A stretch of 64,000 nucleotides of DNA from Phenylobacterium aquaticum. GTDB lineage: Bacteria; Pseudomonadota; Alphaproteobacteria; Caulobacterales; Caulobacteraceae. This document shows positions 43,899 through 53,886 of this stretch, piece after piece (the first letter of the stretch is position 1; each line of letters starts with the position of its first letter). The translations under genes and the position numbers were made by a program. Location: positions 62,001 to 126,000 of the forward strand of contig NZ_JALDPT010000012.1 of assembly GCF_022695515.1 (NCBI RefSeq), given 5' to 3'. Below the pieces are notes generated by a model. It saw nothing but the letters and a program-made list of their open reading frames with translations. It did not search any database and was not told the DNA's origin.

Positions 43899-44903
43899 TT
43901 ATGCCTCCGCCGCGATCGGCTTTTCGAGCAGCACGAACCAGGCGTGATTGAACGCACCTTCGTCGACCACCTTGAACCCGGCTCGTTCGGCCATGGCTCG
44001 CCAGCTCGCCTTGGAGGTCAGGAAGAAGGACAGGACATTGGCGACGGTGAACATCGTCCACCCCGGGACCCAGACCGCCATCAGGAACCGACCACCGGGC
44101 TTGAGAACACGGACCACCTCGCGCAGACCCTGCTCCTTCCTGTCGCCCAGGTGGTCGTAGACGTGGGTGCTGACCGCGCCGTCGAAACGACCTTCCGGGA
44201 AAGGCAGGGCCGTCAGATCGGCCGCCTCGATCGTCACCCGGTCGGTCAGGCCCGCGAGCCGCAGATTGCGCGCCAGGAGCTTGCGGCCGCCATCGTCGAT
44301 ATAGCCGGCGTCGAAGCGGTCGACCGCCACGATCCGACCGGCCCGGAGCCCGCGCGCCAGGGCGATGGAGGTGCGTCCCGCGCCGCAGCCGGCGTCGAGG
44401 ACCAGATCCTGGTCGCCGCGCACCAGATCGACCATCGGCAGGACCACGTGGTCCGGGCGGCGGAAGCTGCTCATCACGAAATTACCGGCGAGGAAGACCG
44501 CGGCAGCCATCACGAGCAGGAAGGCCGCTGGCCAGAGGCCCGGAAGGGCCACCTCGATCGCCACCGCAGCGGCGAGGCTTACCAGGGCCGCGATCGCCAG
44601 GCCGTTCATCCAGCCCGGCCCCCAGCCGAAATCGAACGCTTCCCCCTGCTCCGCCCGATCACCCGCCTTGGTCCACCGGCGGACCAAGCCGCGCAGCGTG
44701 GTCACATAGAGCGACGACAGTACGACGATGCCGCCCACCACATGGAAGCCGGCGAACAGCAGCAGGGACTTCGAGACCAGGGTCAGCTTCGGGACATAGA
44801 TCAGCAGCACCAGGCCAGCAGCTATGCCGACCAGGCCCATGATCCACATGTGGCTGTGCAGGTTGCGGCCGCGTTTGACCGGGGTGTGGGGGTGTCCGTG
44901 CAT
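43899..44903 (-). CDS. Membrane-anchored class I SAM methyltransferase
   Basis: A 334-aa protein: four N-terminal helices (MWIMGLVGIAAGLVLLIYV, LLLFAGFHVVGGIVVLSSLY, GLAIAALVSLAAAVAIEVALP, PAAFLLVMAAAVFLAG) then a soluble methyltransferase domain from about residue 140 (LVLDAGCGAGRTSIALAR, IVAVDRFDAGYIDDGG, VSTHVYDHLGDRKEQGLREVVRVLKPGGRFL). The His-rich start (MHGHPHTP) is unusual. Substrate unknown. It sits upstream of rcnA and divergent from tetR. Confidence 0.85.
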   Translation of the reverse strand: MHGHPHTPVKRGRNLHSHMWIMGLVGIAAGLVLLIYVPKLTLVSKSLLLFAGFHVVGGIVVLSSLYVTTLRGLVRRWTKAGDRAEQGEAFDFGWGPGWMNGLAIAALVSLAAAVAIEVALPGLWPAAFLLVMAAAVFLAGNFVMSSFRRPDHVVLPMVDLVRGDQDLVLDAGCGAGRTSIALARGLRAGRIVAVDRFDAGYIDDGGRKLLARNLRLAGLTDRVTIEAADLTALPFPEGRFDGAVSTHVYDHLGDRKEQGLREVVRVLKPGGRFLMAVWVPGWTMFTVANVLSFFLTSKASWRAMAERAGFKVVDEGAFNHAWFVLLEKPIAAEA

Positions 44904-44994
44904 GTGGGTCCTGGGCTCCGAGGGTCCGCTTGGCCCGCCGCGATTGCATCGCGGTGGCTGTGGGCTACGGTCTTAGCAACCGCGCCGCCGGCGT

Positions 44995-45050
44995 TTCCGG
45001 ACAGGAGCCCTCCGGCGTCCGCTTCCGGACACCCACGGCGCTAGTGTCCG
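44995..45050. promoter_or_regulatory. Repeats between the methyltransferase and tetR genes
   Basis: TTCCGGACA occurs twice as direct repeats (44995-45003 and 45023-45031) and TGTCCG follows as an inverted copy (45045-45050), just upstream of the TetR start. The spacing fits an operator for the divergent TetR repressor. Confidence 0.45.
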
Positions 45051-45063
45051 CCAGGAGAACCCG

Positions 45064-45624
45064 TTGACCGACCTCGCCGTCGAAGACCGTCGGGTCCAGC
45101 GCACCAAGGCGGCCTTGGTGGGCGCCTTCGTCCATCTCGTCCTCGATCGCCGGTATGACCAGATCACCGTCGCCGATATCGTCGAGCGCGCCGGTGTCGG
45201 CCGGTCGACCTTCTATGAGCACTATGACAACAAGGACGAGCTGCTGACCGAAGGTCTGATGGGCCCTTTCGCGGTCTTGGCGGACATGGTCACAGGCGCC
45301 TGCGACCCGGTTCGGCTGTTCGAAACGATCGAACACTTCTGGGAGAACCGGCGGGTCGGTAATGTGCTGTTCGCCGGCCCCACCCGCCAGTTGGTCACAC
45401 GCACCCTGACCCTGGCTATCGAACAACGCCTCGGGGCGAGGTCACACAAAACCAGTTCCTCAGATCTTCCCCCGCCCCTGGCCGCCGCCTATTTGGCGTC
45501 GGCCCAGATCGGCCTGCTGTCGGAATGGCTCTCAGGCCATACCTCCTGCCCGCCCAACGTCGTCGCCGAAGCCCTGCAACGCATGGCGGTCGGTGCGCTC
45601 GCCCCAACTGAAATCGCCAGGTGA
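45064..45624 (+). CDS. TetR-family transcriptional regulator
   Basis: A 186-aa repressor with N-terminal HTH (RTKAALVGAFVHLVLDRRYDQITVADIVERAGVGRSTFYEHYDNKDELL, shown in part by ITVADIVERAGVGRSTFYEH) and helical ligand domain. The start is TTG at 45064 with GGAGAA five bases upstream, the best choice because no ATG or GTG is near the conserved start. Divergent from the membrane methyltransferase gene, which it probably represses. Confidence 0.9.
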   Translation: MTDLAVEDRRVQRTKAALVGAFVHLVLDRRYDQITVADIVERAGVGRSTFYEHYDNKDELLTEGLMGPFAVLADMVTGACDPVRLFETIEHFWENRRVGNVLFAGPTRQLVTRTLTLAIEQRLGARSHKTSSSDLPPPLAAAYLASAQIGLLSEWLSGHTSCPPNVVAEALQRMAVGALAPTEIAR

Positions 45625-45681
45625 CCGAGAAGATCGTGCAAGCGCTCCGATGACGCGCGACAACGAGCCTAAGCTTTGGGC

Positions 45682-45906
45682 TCACGCGTCGGTTCGGGTC
45701 TTCAGGCGAGCGAAGGCCCGATCGGTCGCCATGAACCGCGCCAGCATGGGCGGCGCCAGCTTGGCCGGCTCGACGACGCGACCGCCGTCCCGGGCGAGGG
45801 CCTCGCCATAGGCCAAGAGGTCGCGATGGACCGCGGCCGGCAGCTCGATGGTGAGCTTGACGGGGGTGTCGTCGAGGATAGTCGAGAGTTTCAGCTTTGC
45901 AGACAT
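45682..45906 (-). CDS. DUF2274 family protein
   Basis: A 74-aa protein, MSAKLKLSTILDDTPVKLTI to the tail FARLKTRTDA, of the DUF2274 family that follows trbI in Trb-type elements. It has the amphipathic pattern of a small DNA-binding ribbon-helix protein (PAAVHRDLLAYGEALA). The ATG at 45906 was preferred over the GTG at 45915. It ends the conjugation gene run. Confidence 0.87.
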   Translation of the reverse strand: MSAKLKLSTILDDTPVKLTIELPAAVHRDLLAYGEALARDGGRVVEPAKLAPPMLARFMATDRAFARLKTRTDA

Positions 45907-45911
45907 GGCGA

Positions 45912-47065
45912 TCACGGACGAAAGGGTTCGAGGATCAGGTCTCGGGTGACGATGACCCGCACCGATGCGCCAGGTCGGATGGTCAAGGTGGGTGGTACGC
46001 TCAATCCCCGCCCCACCGCTTGTTGGCCGACGGAATTCAGCGTGCCGCTAGCGCCGGAGCGCAGGGCCCGGACGATGTCGCTGTCGCCGTCATTCTGGCC
46101 GAGTTCGGCGCCGACGCCCAAGACCGTGGCCAAGGCGCCATGCCGAAGAGATCACGCCAATGGTGGTCGATGCGGTCCTGAAGGCCGGCATACCCGGCTC
46201 CGTCCCCCGCCGGCAGCTTCTCCAGCACCAGAGAGCGCCCATTGGGCAGGATCAGGCGCGTCCAGATCAACAGAACGCGGCTTTGGCCAAAGACCATCTG
46301 ATTGTCATAGGTCCCGATCAGCCGCGCGCCCTGTGGGATGAGCAGGAATCGGCCGGTTACCGTGTCGAACACGTTCTCGGTCACCTGGCCGACGATCTGC
46401 CCCGGAAGATCGGAACGGATGCCGGTCACCAGAGCCGCGGGGATCACCGCCCCGGCCTGCACCACATAGGGCGATGGCGGGGAAGCCAACCGGTCGGGAC
46501 TGGCGGTACGCCGATCGACGGGTCGTTCCATGAGTGAGACTCGCGCCCCACCAAGGACAGCAGCCCCATCGGCCGCCGCATCGGTGGCTGTGACTTCGAC
46601 TGGTCGGGTGGCGCCTGCAGCGTCCCCGGCGAACAGCCGACTGGCGCGCGCGGCTTCCCGTTCCTGGACGTCATGTTGGCGCCGAGCCTCCGCCGCCTGC
46701 ACGACCGGGTCTGGCGCGCCAGACTGCTGCCCCGCGATGGGCGGGGACGCGGCATTGGCCTCGACGATCGGCCGGCCAAGATCGCCGGGCAAGGGCGGTC
46801 CGAGCTTGGGAACCGCCGAATAGTCCTTGGGGAGGCTGGCCAACCGGTCTGGCGGCGGTCCGCCGGTCGCGAAGAGTTCAGGCGCCGGGACGTGACCCGG
46901 ATGGGCGCTCATGGCGTAGGCCATGGCTCCGATGATCGCCAAGGCGGACGTCGCGCCCAAGGCGATCAGCACCTTGCGTGACAGACGCGTCACGGGCGGC
47001 CGAGACGGACGTAGCCGAAGTTCGTCCGCAATCACGGCTTCGGGGACTGGTGCGGTCGTGGTCAT
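45912..47065 (-). pseudogene. trbI: TrbI (VirB10-like) conjugal transfer protein, interrupted by a 1-nt deletion
   Basis: T4SS core-complex component spanning the inner and outer membranes. N-terminal cytoplasmic tail, one TM (KVLIALGATSALAIIGAMAYAM), Pro/Ala-rich linker, then the VirB10 domain (YVVQAGAVIPAALVTGIRSDLPGQ, LLIPQGARLIGTYDNQ, LVLEKLPAGDGAGYAGLQDRIDHHW). The last 73 residues (ATVLGVGAELG to VTRDLILEPF) lie in a different frame. A single missing G/C near 46135 accounts for the break. Restored length is 384 aa. 1 bp after trbG. Confidence 0.92.
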
Positions 47066-47066
47066 C

Positions 47067-48038
47067 TCACCGCTCCGCAAGCCGCAAGATGCGGACAATC
47101 TGCTGGTTGTGACGATCGCCCAGGCGCAGCTCCGCCGCCTTGAAGAGCCGGTCAACGATGATGGTGCGGCCCTTGACGCGATAGTTGACGAGGTCGCCGG
47201 GACGGCCACGGCCATCGCCGACGAAGAGCGGCGGCAGCTGGTCCTGCGCGACGCTGGCGGGGAACTCGATGACCGTCTGGCGACCATCGTCGAACACCCG
47301 GCTCGGTCGCCACGCTGGATGCGCGCCCTCTATCCGATAGCCGAAATTCAGATCTTCGGCGGCGGTGGGCCTCTGAAGGGCGACCTCGGCCGCCTTGGCG
47401 CGGGCGGACTCCTGCGCCGCACGCGCATCATCCTGCGGATAGCGCCAGGCGACGGAGACCATGGCCGTCGCGACCGTCGCCGAGAGGTCGAGATGGTAGG
47501 TCCGGCGATTGGTGTTGATCACCAGATTGGTGCTGAGGCCCTGGCGCGTGGGCTTGACCAGGATGTGGACGCGACGATCAGGCCCGGCCCCGCTCTCGGT
47601 GTCGCCGATCACCCAGCGGGTGGTGTCGCCTGCGGCCACCGGCCCGGTCGCCACCAGGGTCTCTCCCGATTGGAGCACGATGTCGGTGATCCTCCCGGGG
47701 GCCGCATAGACCTGATAAACCCCGCCCTCGGCGAAGGCATAGACCTGTTCAGCCTGGCTGAACCGCGCGAGGCTCGGTTGCATCCGCGCCACGGCGTTGG
47801 CCCGGGCCACCTGCGTCATCGGATCCGGGCTCGGCGGCACGGTTCGCGGGCGCTCTGGCGGATTCGGCACTGGCGTCGATGCAAACACGGTTGGCCGATA
47901 GACAACCGGAGCCGGCGGCGGGCCTTCAGGCGCCACCGCAACCGGAGCGAGCGCCGCCGGCGGCGGTGGTGCGGGATGGGAGGCGCATCCGCTGACACAG
48001 GTCGCGGCAAACAGAAGCAACTTGGACGCCGTGCGCAT
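47067..48038 (-). CDS. trbG: TrbG (VirB9-like) conjugal transfer protein
   Basis: A 323-aa periplasmic/outer-membrane core protein with lipobox VSGCASH. VirB9 features: VYQVYAAPGRITDIVLQSGE, TNLVINTNRRTYHLDL, and the C-terminal VFDDGRQTVIEFP with ...GRTIIVDRLF. The ATG at 48038 starts the signal peptide and overlaps the trbF stop; an upstream in-frame start is not supported. Confidence 0.93.
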   Translation of the reverse strand: MRTASKLLLFAATCVSGCASHPAPPPPAALAPVAVAPEGPPPAPVVYRPTVFASTPVPNPPERPRTVPPSPDPMTQVARANAVARMQPSLARFSQAEQVYAFAEGGVYQVYAAPGRITDIVLQSGETLVATGPVAAGDTTRWVIGDTESGAGPDRRVHILVKPTRQGLSTNLVINTNRRTYHLDLSATVATAMVSVAWRYPQDDARAAQESARAKAAEVALQRPTAAEDLNFGYRIEGAHPAWRPSRVFDDGRQTVIEFPASVAQDQLPPLFVGDGRGRPGDLVNYRVKGRTIIVDRLFKAAELRLGDRHNQQIVRILRLAER

Positions 48039-48724
48039 CAGCCCAACTCCTTCGACCAGCTGATGGCATGGACGAAGACGCCCAGCGGGTTCTTGCGAAG
48101 GCCGTCCGCGGTTCTCGGCGGCTGCAGGACAATGGTCAGGATCGCCGTCCATCGCTCGGTCGAGGTCAAGGCGCCCTCGTCGTAGCGACGCTCCAGCCAG
48201 GCCACCCGGAAGCTCGTGGGCGAGGCGCGAATGACGCTGGAGACGTCCACGGCGACCTGGACGTGGCCGACCTGGGCGAACGGGTCATTGACGCGGGCAT
48301 AGTCGTTCAGAGCCGCAGCGCCACGCTCGGTCGTGAAGTCGTAGGCCTGAAGCCAGTCCTGCCGCACGACGATCGGGTCCGCCGAGATGGACCTGACGTT
48401 CTCGATGAAGCGGGCCAGGTGCCAGGCGATCTGCGCGTCGGTGGGCCGATAGCCGGCCGTGGCCGGCGCGATCGCCTGGGCCTGGCCGAGCCGATCGACC
48501 TCCACCACCCAGGGCGTCACGGTTCCGTGGGCGCTTTGCCAGACTACGACCGCCGCGAGGCTGGAGGACAGGGCGAAGCCGGCAAAGGCCATCAGACGCC
48601 AGTTTCGCGCCTGCACCCGCGCCGAGCCGATACGCTCGTCCCAGGCCTGGCCGGCGCGCTGATAGGGTGTCTCTAGGATGGGCGTCTCGCCGTAGCGCAC
48701 GCTCGAACGACTGAAGGCATTCAT
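48038..48724 (-). CDS. trbF: TrbF (VirB8-like) conjugal transfer protein
   Basis: A 228-aa bitopic inner-membrane protein: N-terminal TM (LMAFAGFALSSSLAAVVVW) and a VirB8/NTF2-like periplasmic domain (WHLARFIENVRSISADP, WLQAYDFTTERGAAALNDYA, WTAILTIVLQPP). T4SS assembly factor. Overlaps trbL and trbG ends. Confidence 0.94.
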   Translation of the reverse strand: MNAFSRSSVRYGETPILETPYQRAGQAWDERIGSARVQARNWRLMAFAGFALSSSLAAVVVWQSAHGTVTPWVVEVDRLGQAQAIAPATAGYRPTDAQIAWHLARFIENVRSISADPIVVRQDWLQAYDFTTERGAAALNDYARVNDPFAQVGHVQVAVDVSSVIRASPTSFRVAWLERRYDEGALTSTERWTAILTIVLQPPRTADGLRKNPLGVFVHAISWSKELG

Positions 48725-49884
48725 GACCTATCCTCGCTGAGGGAGACGGCGGCCGATCCGCCGGAATGATCGCCCGAGCGCAGGGCGTGCGCGGCGACGG
48801 ACGCGCCGTGCGCCGCCTGCTGCCGCCGCTGGTATTGCCGCGCCCAGGCCGGCGGACCACTGGCGCCGCCCCCGGACGGAGCACCGCCGCCAGGTCCATT
48901 CGGCTTCGGGCCAAGCCCCCCGTCGCCGGACCCCGTCGGGCCCGGTCGACCGCCGCGCATGGCGCCGACCACGCTTTTCAGGCCGCCGACACCCGCGCCG
49001 ACCAAGGCGCGCCCACCCATGGCGGCGGCCATGCCGATCCCGCCAACCGTGAGCGCCGTCCCCACCGCAGCGCCGGCGCCAAGCTGCGGCGCGCCAGAGA
49101 CCAGACCGCCGGCGATGGCGGGGCCGAATATCCCCAGCCCAAGCAGGCAGAGCGCCGCCAGCGCCAGGGCCAGGACATCCTCGAGCGTCGGCGCCTGGCG
49201 GCCAAAGGTCTGCACGAATTGTCCGAAGAGGGTCGAGCCAATGCCGACGATCACCGCCAGCACCAGGACCTTCACGCCCGAGGCCATGACGTTGCCCAGC
49301 ACGCGCTCGGCGAGGAAGGCGGTGCGTCCGAACAGGCCGAACGGCACCAGCACGAAGCCGGCCAAGGTGGTGAGCTTGAACTCGATCAGCGTGACGAACA
49401 GTTGCACGGCCAGCACGAAGAAGGCGATGACCACGATGATCCAGGCGATCATCAACACTATGATTTGAGCGAAGTTGTCGAAGAAGGCGGGAAACCCGCA
49501 CATCTGCATGGCCGCTTCCAAGATCGGCTTGCCGGCGTCGATGCCCGCCTGACCGAGCTTGCCGGGATGCAGGAAATCGCTGGCGGACATCGAGCCGCCG
49601 GAAGCCTTCAGGCCGAGGCCTGAGAAGGACTCGAAGACCACACGGGCGAGGCCGTTGAAGTTGGAGAGAAGGAAGGCGAAGAAGCCCACATAGAAGGTCT
49701 TCTTGATCAGGCGGGCCAGGATGTCGTCGCCGGGCGACCAGGCCCAGAACAGGGCCGCCAGGGTGACATCGATGGCCACCAATGTGGAGGCCAGGAACGC
49801 GACCTCGCCGCCCAGCAAGCCAAACCCGCTATCGATATAGCGTGTGAAGATCTCAAGAAAACCGTCGACGACCCCGGTGTTCAT
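48721..49884 (-). CDS. trbL: TrbL (VirB6-like) conjugal transfer membrane protein
   Basis: A 387-aa polytopic protein with five or six helices (VAFLASTLVAIDVTLAALFW, FYVGFFAFLLSNFNGLAR, IIVLMIAWIIVVIAFFVLAV, LAGFVLVPFGLFGR, VLVLAVIVGIGSTLFGQF) and a Gly/Pro-rich disordered C-terminus. It forms part of the inner-membrane channel of the T4SS. Confidence 0.93.
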   Translation of the reverse strand: MNTGVVDGFLEIFTRYIDSGFGLLGGEVAFLASTLVAIDVTLAALFWAWSPGDDILARLIKKTFYVGFFAFLLSNFNGLARVVFESFSGLGLKASGGSMSASDFLHPGKLGQAGIDAGKPILEAAMQMCGFPAFFDNFAQIIVLMIAWIIVVIAFFVLAVQLFVTLIEFKLTTLAGFVLVPFGLFGRTAFLAERVLGNVMASGVKVLVLAVIVGIGSTLFGQFVQTFGRQAPTLEDVLALALAALCLLGLGIFGPAIAGGLVSGAPQLGAGAAVGTALTVGGIGMAAAMGGRALVGAGVGGLKSVVGAMRGGRPGPTGSGDGGLGPKPNGPGGGAPSGGGASGPPAWARQYQRRQQAAHGASVAAHALRSGDHSGGSAAVSLSEDRS

Positions 49885-50123
49885 GGCGCGCGTCCCGGCG
49901 TTTTGCCGAGGAAACGGGCGCGGGTTTCAGCCTGGAGGTCCTGGCATGCGGCGTCGTCATAGACTTTGAGCCCGAGCCGCCTGCAGCGTTCTTGCTCGTT
50001 GCTGAGATCAAGCTGGGAATGAACAGCCGGCGTCGTAGAAGCGGTTGAGCTCCGACTGCACCCGCACATCGAAACCGCGGCGACCGCGACTACAGCCATC
50101 ACGAGACACGAGGAACGGCTCAA
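49881..50123 (-). CDS. trbK: TrbK-like entry-exclusion lipoprotein
   Basis: An 80-aa protein between trbJ and trbL, the trbK place. It has a hydrophobic N-terminus with a possible lipobox (VAAVSMCGCSRS) and a soluble part CRRLGLKVYDDAACQDLQAE. It starts with TTG overlapping the trbJ stop; a GTG or ATG 7-8 codons later is possible. TrbK prevents re-entry of the same element; family match is weak. Confidence 0.72.
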   Translation of the reverse strand: MSRSSCLVMAVVAVAAVSMCGCSRSSTASTTPAVHSQLDLSNEQERCRRLGLKVYDDAACQDLQAETRARFLGKTPGRAP

Positions 50124-50851
50124 TGGAACATCTCCACCGGCTGGGCCTGATAGCCTTGGCTGCGGTCCATGAACCGCCGGAACTGCTCCTGGGCCTGGTC
50201 GCGGCTCGCCGCGCGGTCGGCCAGATCCAGCGCGCTGGCGCGCCCTTGGGCGGCCAGCAGTGCGGTCAGGTCTGACAGTTGCTGGGATTGCAGCGCGAGC
50301 AGTTGGTTGCCGGCCTGAGCTGTGGCGACAGCCCCGGTGGCGCCCTGGCTCGCGGTCAGCAGGGCTTGGGTTTCCGAGCGACCGCCGGACATGTTGCCGA
50401 CCACCGTCGCCTGCACGTTGAGGGCGTCGCGGAACGCCGCGGCGGAATTCATCCAGCGCTGCTTCGCCGAAAGGATCAGCGCCGCGTCGCTCGCTCCCGA
50501 CTTCAGGGCATAGTCCGCCTTGAACGCCTGATCGATCGCCTGGACGTCGTAGGCGATCCGCTGAGCTTGCTGCATCAAGCCACTGATCCGGGTAAGGTTT
50601 CCCTGGATCGTGGCCAGCGCCGAATAGGGCAGTTGCGCCAGGTTCCGGGCCTGATTGACGAGGCTGAGCGTCTGGTTCTGCAGGCCTCGGATCTGATTGT
50701 TGATCTGCTCCAGCGACCGAGCCGCTTGCATCACGTTGGACGCATAGTTGGTCGGATCGAACACGACCCGCTGGGCGTCGGCCGGGGAGCCCACCAGCAG
50801 GGCCAGGACCGCCACGCTCGCGGCAAGGCGACGCAAACCGATCTGTCTCAT
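50120..50851 (-). CDS. trbJ: TrbJ (VirB5-like) conjugal transfer protein
   Basis: A 243-aa exported protein: signal peptide ending SPADAQ, then coiled-coil helices (QAARSLEQINNQIRGLQNQT, ISGLMQQAQRIAYDVQAI, QLLALQSQQLSDLTALLAAQ). Minor pilus/adhesin subunit. The ATG at 50851 was chosen because it begins the signal peptide and overlaps the trbE stop. Confidence 0.93.
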   Translation of the reverse strand: MRQIGLRRLAASVAVLALLVGSPADAQRVVFDPTNYASNVMQAARSLEQINNQIRGLQNQTLSLVNQARNLAQLPYSALATIQGNLTRISGLMQQAQRIAYDVQAIDQAFKADYALKSGASDAALILSAKQRWMNSAAAFRDALNVQATVVGNMSGGRSETQALLTASQGATGAVATAQAGNQLLALQSQQLSDLTALLAAQGRASALDLADRAASRDQAQEQFRRFMDRSQGYQAQPVEMFH

Positions 50852-53291
50852 GACACAGTCTCCAGAGATTTTGAAATGGACGGACGCACCAGGTCGGCGG
50901 CCCATGGCAGGCCGCGATGGGTCAGCCACGCGGCGGCGAAATCCGAGGCGCCGTCACGCTCGAGAATGGCTGCGATGGCGATCTGGTCGGCCTTGGCCGA
51001 GGCGGCGCAGAAGGCCAGCCCAACCTCGCCAAGGCCAAGTTCGAACAGGCGATTGCCCCGCCGCGATTGGCAGTAATAGTCGCGCTTGGGGATTGCCCGG
51101 CTGAGGATCTCGACCTGCCGCGCGTTCAGCCCGAAGCGGGCATAGGCCGCGGCGATCTGCGGTTCCTGGGCCCGGTCGTTGGGCAGGAATATCCGCGTCG
51201 GGCAGCTCTCGATGATCGAGGCCGCAATCTTGCTGGTCTCGATGTCCGCCAGGGACTGGGTGGCGAACACCACCGAGGCGTTCTTCTTCCTCAGGGTCTT
51301 CAGCCACTCGCGCAACTGCGCCCCAAAGGTCGGGTCGTCCAGCGCCAGCCAGCCCTCATCGACAATGACCAAGGTCGGTCGGCCGTCGAGCCGCGAGGCC
51401 ACACGGTGAAAGAGATAGGCGAGCACCGCCGGCGCGGAGGCCGAGCCCACCAGGCCCTCGGTCTCGAAGGCCTGCACCGATCCAACGCCCAGCTGTTCCT
51501 GCTCGGCGTCGAGCAGGCGGCCCCAGGGACCTGCCACCGTATAGGGCTGCAGCGCCCGTTTCAGAGCGTTGGATTGCAGGAGGACCGAAAGCCCGGTCAG
51601 CGTCCTTTCGGCGACCGGCGCGGTCGCCAGGGAGCCGAGGGCGTTCCAGAGGTGCTCCTTGACCTCCGGCGTGAGGTCAACACCCTCGCGCGCCAGGATG
51701 GCGCAGAGCCATTCGGCGGCCCAGGCCCGCTCGGCGGGATCGTCGATCCGCGCCAAGGGCTGTAGCGCGACCGCGAGGTTGGCGTCGTCCCCGAGCGCGC
51801 CGCCGAGATCGTGGAAATCCCCGCCCATGGCCAAGGTCGCGGCCCGGATCGAACCGCCGTAGTCGAAGGCGAACACCTGAGCCCCGGCATAGCGGCGGAA
51901 CTGCAGCGCCATCAGCGCCAGCAGCACGCTCTTCCCCGCCCCCGTCGGGCCGACGACCATGGTGTGGCCCACATCGCCGACATGGAGGGAGAACCGGAAA
52001 GGCGTCGACCCTTCGGTCTTTGCCAACAGCAAGGGAGGCCCGCCCAGATGCGCGTTGCGATCCGGACCCGCCCAGACCGCCGACAGCGGCGCCATGTGGG
52101 CCAGGTTGAGGGTGGAGATCGGCGGCTGCCGGACATTGGCATAGGCATGGCCCGGAAGACTTCCAAGCCAGGCGTCGACGGCGTTCACCGTCTCGACCAT
52201 GCAGGTGAAGTCGCGGCCCTGGATGGTCTTCTCGACGAGCCGGAGCTTGGCCTCCGCCGTCGCCGGATCCTCGTCCCAGACACAGACCGTGGCGGTGACA
52301 TAGGCGTGCCCGATCAGGTCCGCGCCCAGCTCCTGAAGCGCCTCGTCGGCGTCGAGCGCCTTGTTCTGCGCGTCGGAATCCAACAGGGCCGAGGCCTCGT
52401 TGGTCAGCACCTCTTTCAGGATCGCCATGATCGACTTGCGCTTGGCGAACCATTGCCGCCGGATCCGGTCAGCACCTTGGCCGCGTCGACCTTGTCCAGG
52501 CAGATGGCCCGCGTCGACCAGCGATAGGGAAAGGCCAACCGGTTCAATTCGTCCAACAGGCCAGGCCAGGTGGAGGACGGGAAGCCACTGACCGTGAGCA
52601 CCCGCAGATGCGCACGGCCTAGCCGTGGCTCCAGGCCGCCGACCAAGGGCTGGTCGGCCAGCAGGACATCGAGATGCATCGGAGTTTCGGGGACGCAGAC
52701 GCGATGCCGGGCCGTGGAGACCGTCGAATGCAAGTAGGTCAGGGTCTCGACATCGGTCAGCCACACGGCCTCGGGAACGAAGCCCTCCAGCAAGGCAAGT
52801 AGCCGCTCGGTCCGATCGATGAAACCGCGCAGGACTTCGCGCCAATCAACGCCTGCGGCCTGACGTCCCTCATAGAGCCACGCCTGGGCGCGGCCGGTCC
52901 GCTCCGAGGGCGGCAGGTAGGTGAAGGTGAAGAAGTAGCGGCTCTCGAAATGAGCCCCCTCCTCCTCGAACAACGCCCGACGCTCCTCGTCCACCAGCGC
53001 AGACACGGCATCCGGAAAGGCGCTGGTCGGATAGGCTTCGGCGGCATTGCGCTGGGCCTCCACGAACACGGCCCACCCAGACCCCAGACGGCGCAGGACA
53101 TTGTTGAGGCGCGCGGCGGCGGCGACCAGCTCCGACCCTGTGGCCGAATCCAGGTCGGGGCCCCGGAAACTCGCCGTCCGTTGGAAGGAGCCGTCCTTGT
53201 TGAGGATCACGCCGTCCGCGACCAGGGCGGCCCAGGGCAGGAAATCGGCGAGCTGGGCGCCGCGTCGGCGATATTCCCGGAGATCGAACAT
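50848..53291 (-). pseudogene. trbE: TrbE (VirB4-like) T4SS ATPase, interrupted by a 1-nt deletion
   Basis: The T4SS VirB4-class ATPase. N-terminal ~275 residues (53291 to about 52470, from FDLREYRRRGAQLADFLPWA to CLDKVDAAKVLT) are in one frame. The rest (RRQWFAKRKSIMAILKEVLT onward) is in another. One missing C on the coding strand near 52468 explains the split; restored length is ~814 aa, the TrbE norm. Walker A VVGPTGAGKSVLLAL, Walker B LVIVDEGWLALDD and the later SVVFATQSLADI are intact. 5 bp after trbD. Confidence 0.93.
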
Positions 53292-53296
53292 GGCGC

Positions 53297-53566
53297 TCAG
53301 ACCCCCAGATGGCTGGGCGTGCGGACATGGCGGCGCGCCACGTCCACGAAATGGGGATCATGTTTGGCGGCCCAGACGGCGAGTGCGTGACCGATCAGCC
53401 AGACCGCCACGCCAACGATCCAGAGCCGCAGGCCCAAGCCGAGCGCCGCGGCCACCGTGCCATTGACGATGGCCAGCGCCCGCGGCGCGCCGGCCAGCAA
53501 GACCGGTTCGGTCAGCGCCCGGTGGACCGGGGCCTCGAAGCCAGGAATGTCGGGCGAGGCGTCCAT
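53297..53566 (-). CDS. trbD: TrbD (VirB3-like) conjugal transfer protein
   Basis: An 89-aa protein with two helices (ALAIVNGTVAAALGLGLRLW, VGVAVWLIGHALAVWAA) and the VirB3 motif PGFEAPVHRALTEPVLLAG. ATG at 53566 overlaps the trbC stop. It partners TrbE at the inner membrane. Confidence 0.93.
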   Translation of the reverse strand: MDASPDIPGFEAPVHRALTEPVLLAGAPRALAIVNGTVAAALGLGLRLWIVGVAVWLIGHALAVWAAKHDPHFVDVARRHVRTPSHLGV

Positions 53567-53886
53567 CAGATCAGCGCCCCGCCGCCGAACGAGAAGAACG
53601 ACAGGAAGAAGCTCGAGGCCGCGAAGGCGATCGACAGGCCGAAGACGATCTGGATCAGCCGGCGGAACCCGCCCGAGGTGTCGCCAAACGCCAGAGTCAG
53701 GCCGGTGACCACGATGATGATCACCGCGATGATCTTGGCGACCGGCCCCTCGACGGAATCGAGGATCTTCTGGAGCGGCGCCTCCCAGGGCATGGACGAG
53801 CCGGCGGCCCAGGCTGGCGCGGCGGCCAGGCTGGCCGCAAGCCACGCGGAAATTAAAGCTGTGCTTCGGGACAACTGACGGGTCAT
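53566..53886 (-). CDS. trbC: TrbC (VirB2-like) pilin
   Basis: A 106-aa pre-pilin: signal peptide (LISAWLAASLAAAPAWA, cleavage after AWA), then two hydrophobic helices (AKIIAVIIIVVTGLTLAFG, IVFGLSIAFAASSFFLSFF) typical of VirB2/TrbC. Overlaps trbB and trbD by 4 nt and 1 nt. Confidence 0.93.
   Translation of the reverse strand: MTRQLSRSTALISAWLAASLAAAPAWAAGSSMPWEAPLQKILDSVEGPVAKIIAVIIIVVTGLTLAFGDTSGGFRRLIQIVFGLSIAFAASSFFLSFFSFGGGALI

Noticed and set aside
45665..45683. Terminator hairpin GAGCC...GGCTC between tetR and the DUF2274 gene
   Set aside because: Only a 5-bp clean stem that runs into a stop codon, with no T-run; could be chance.
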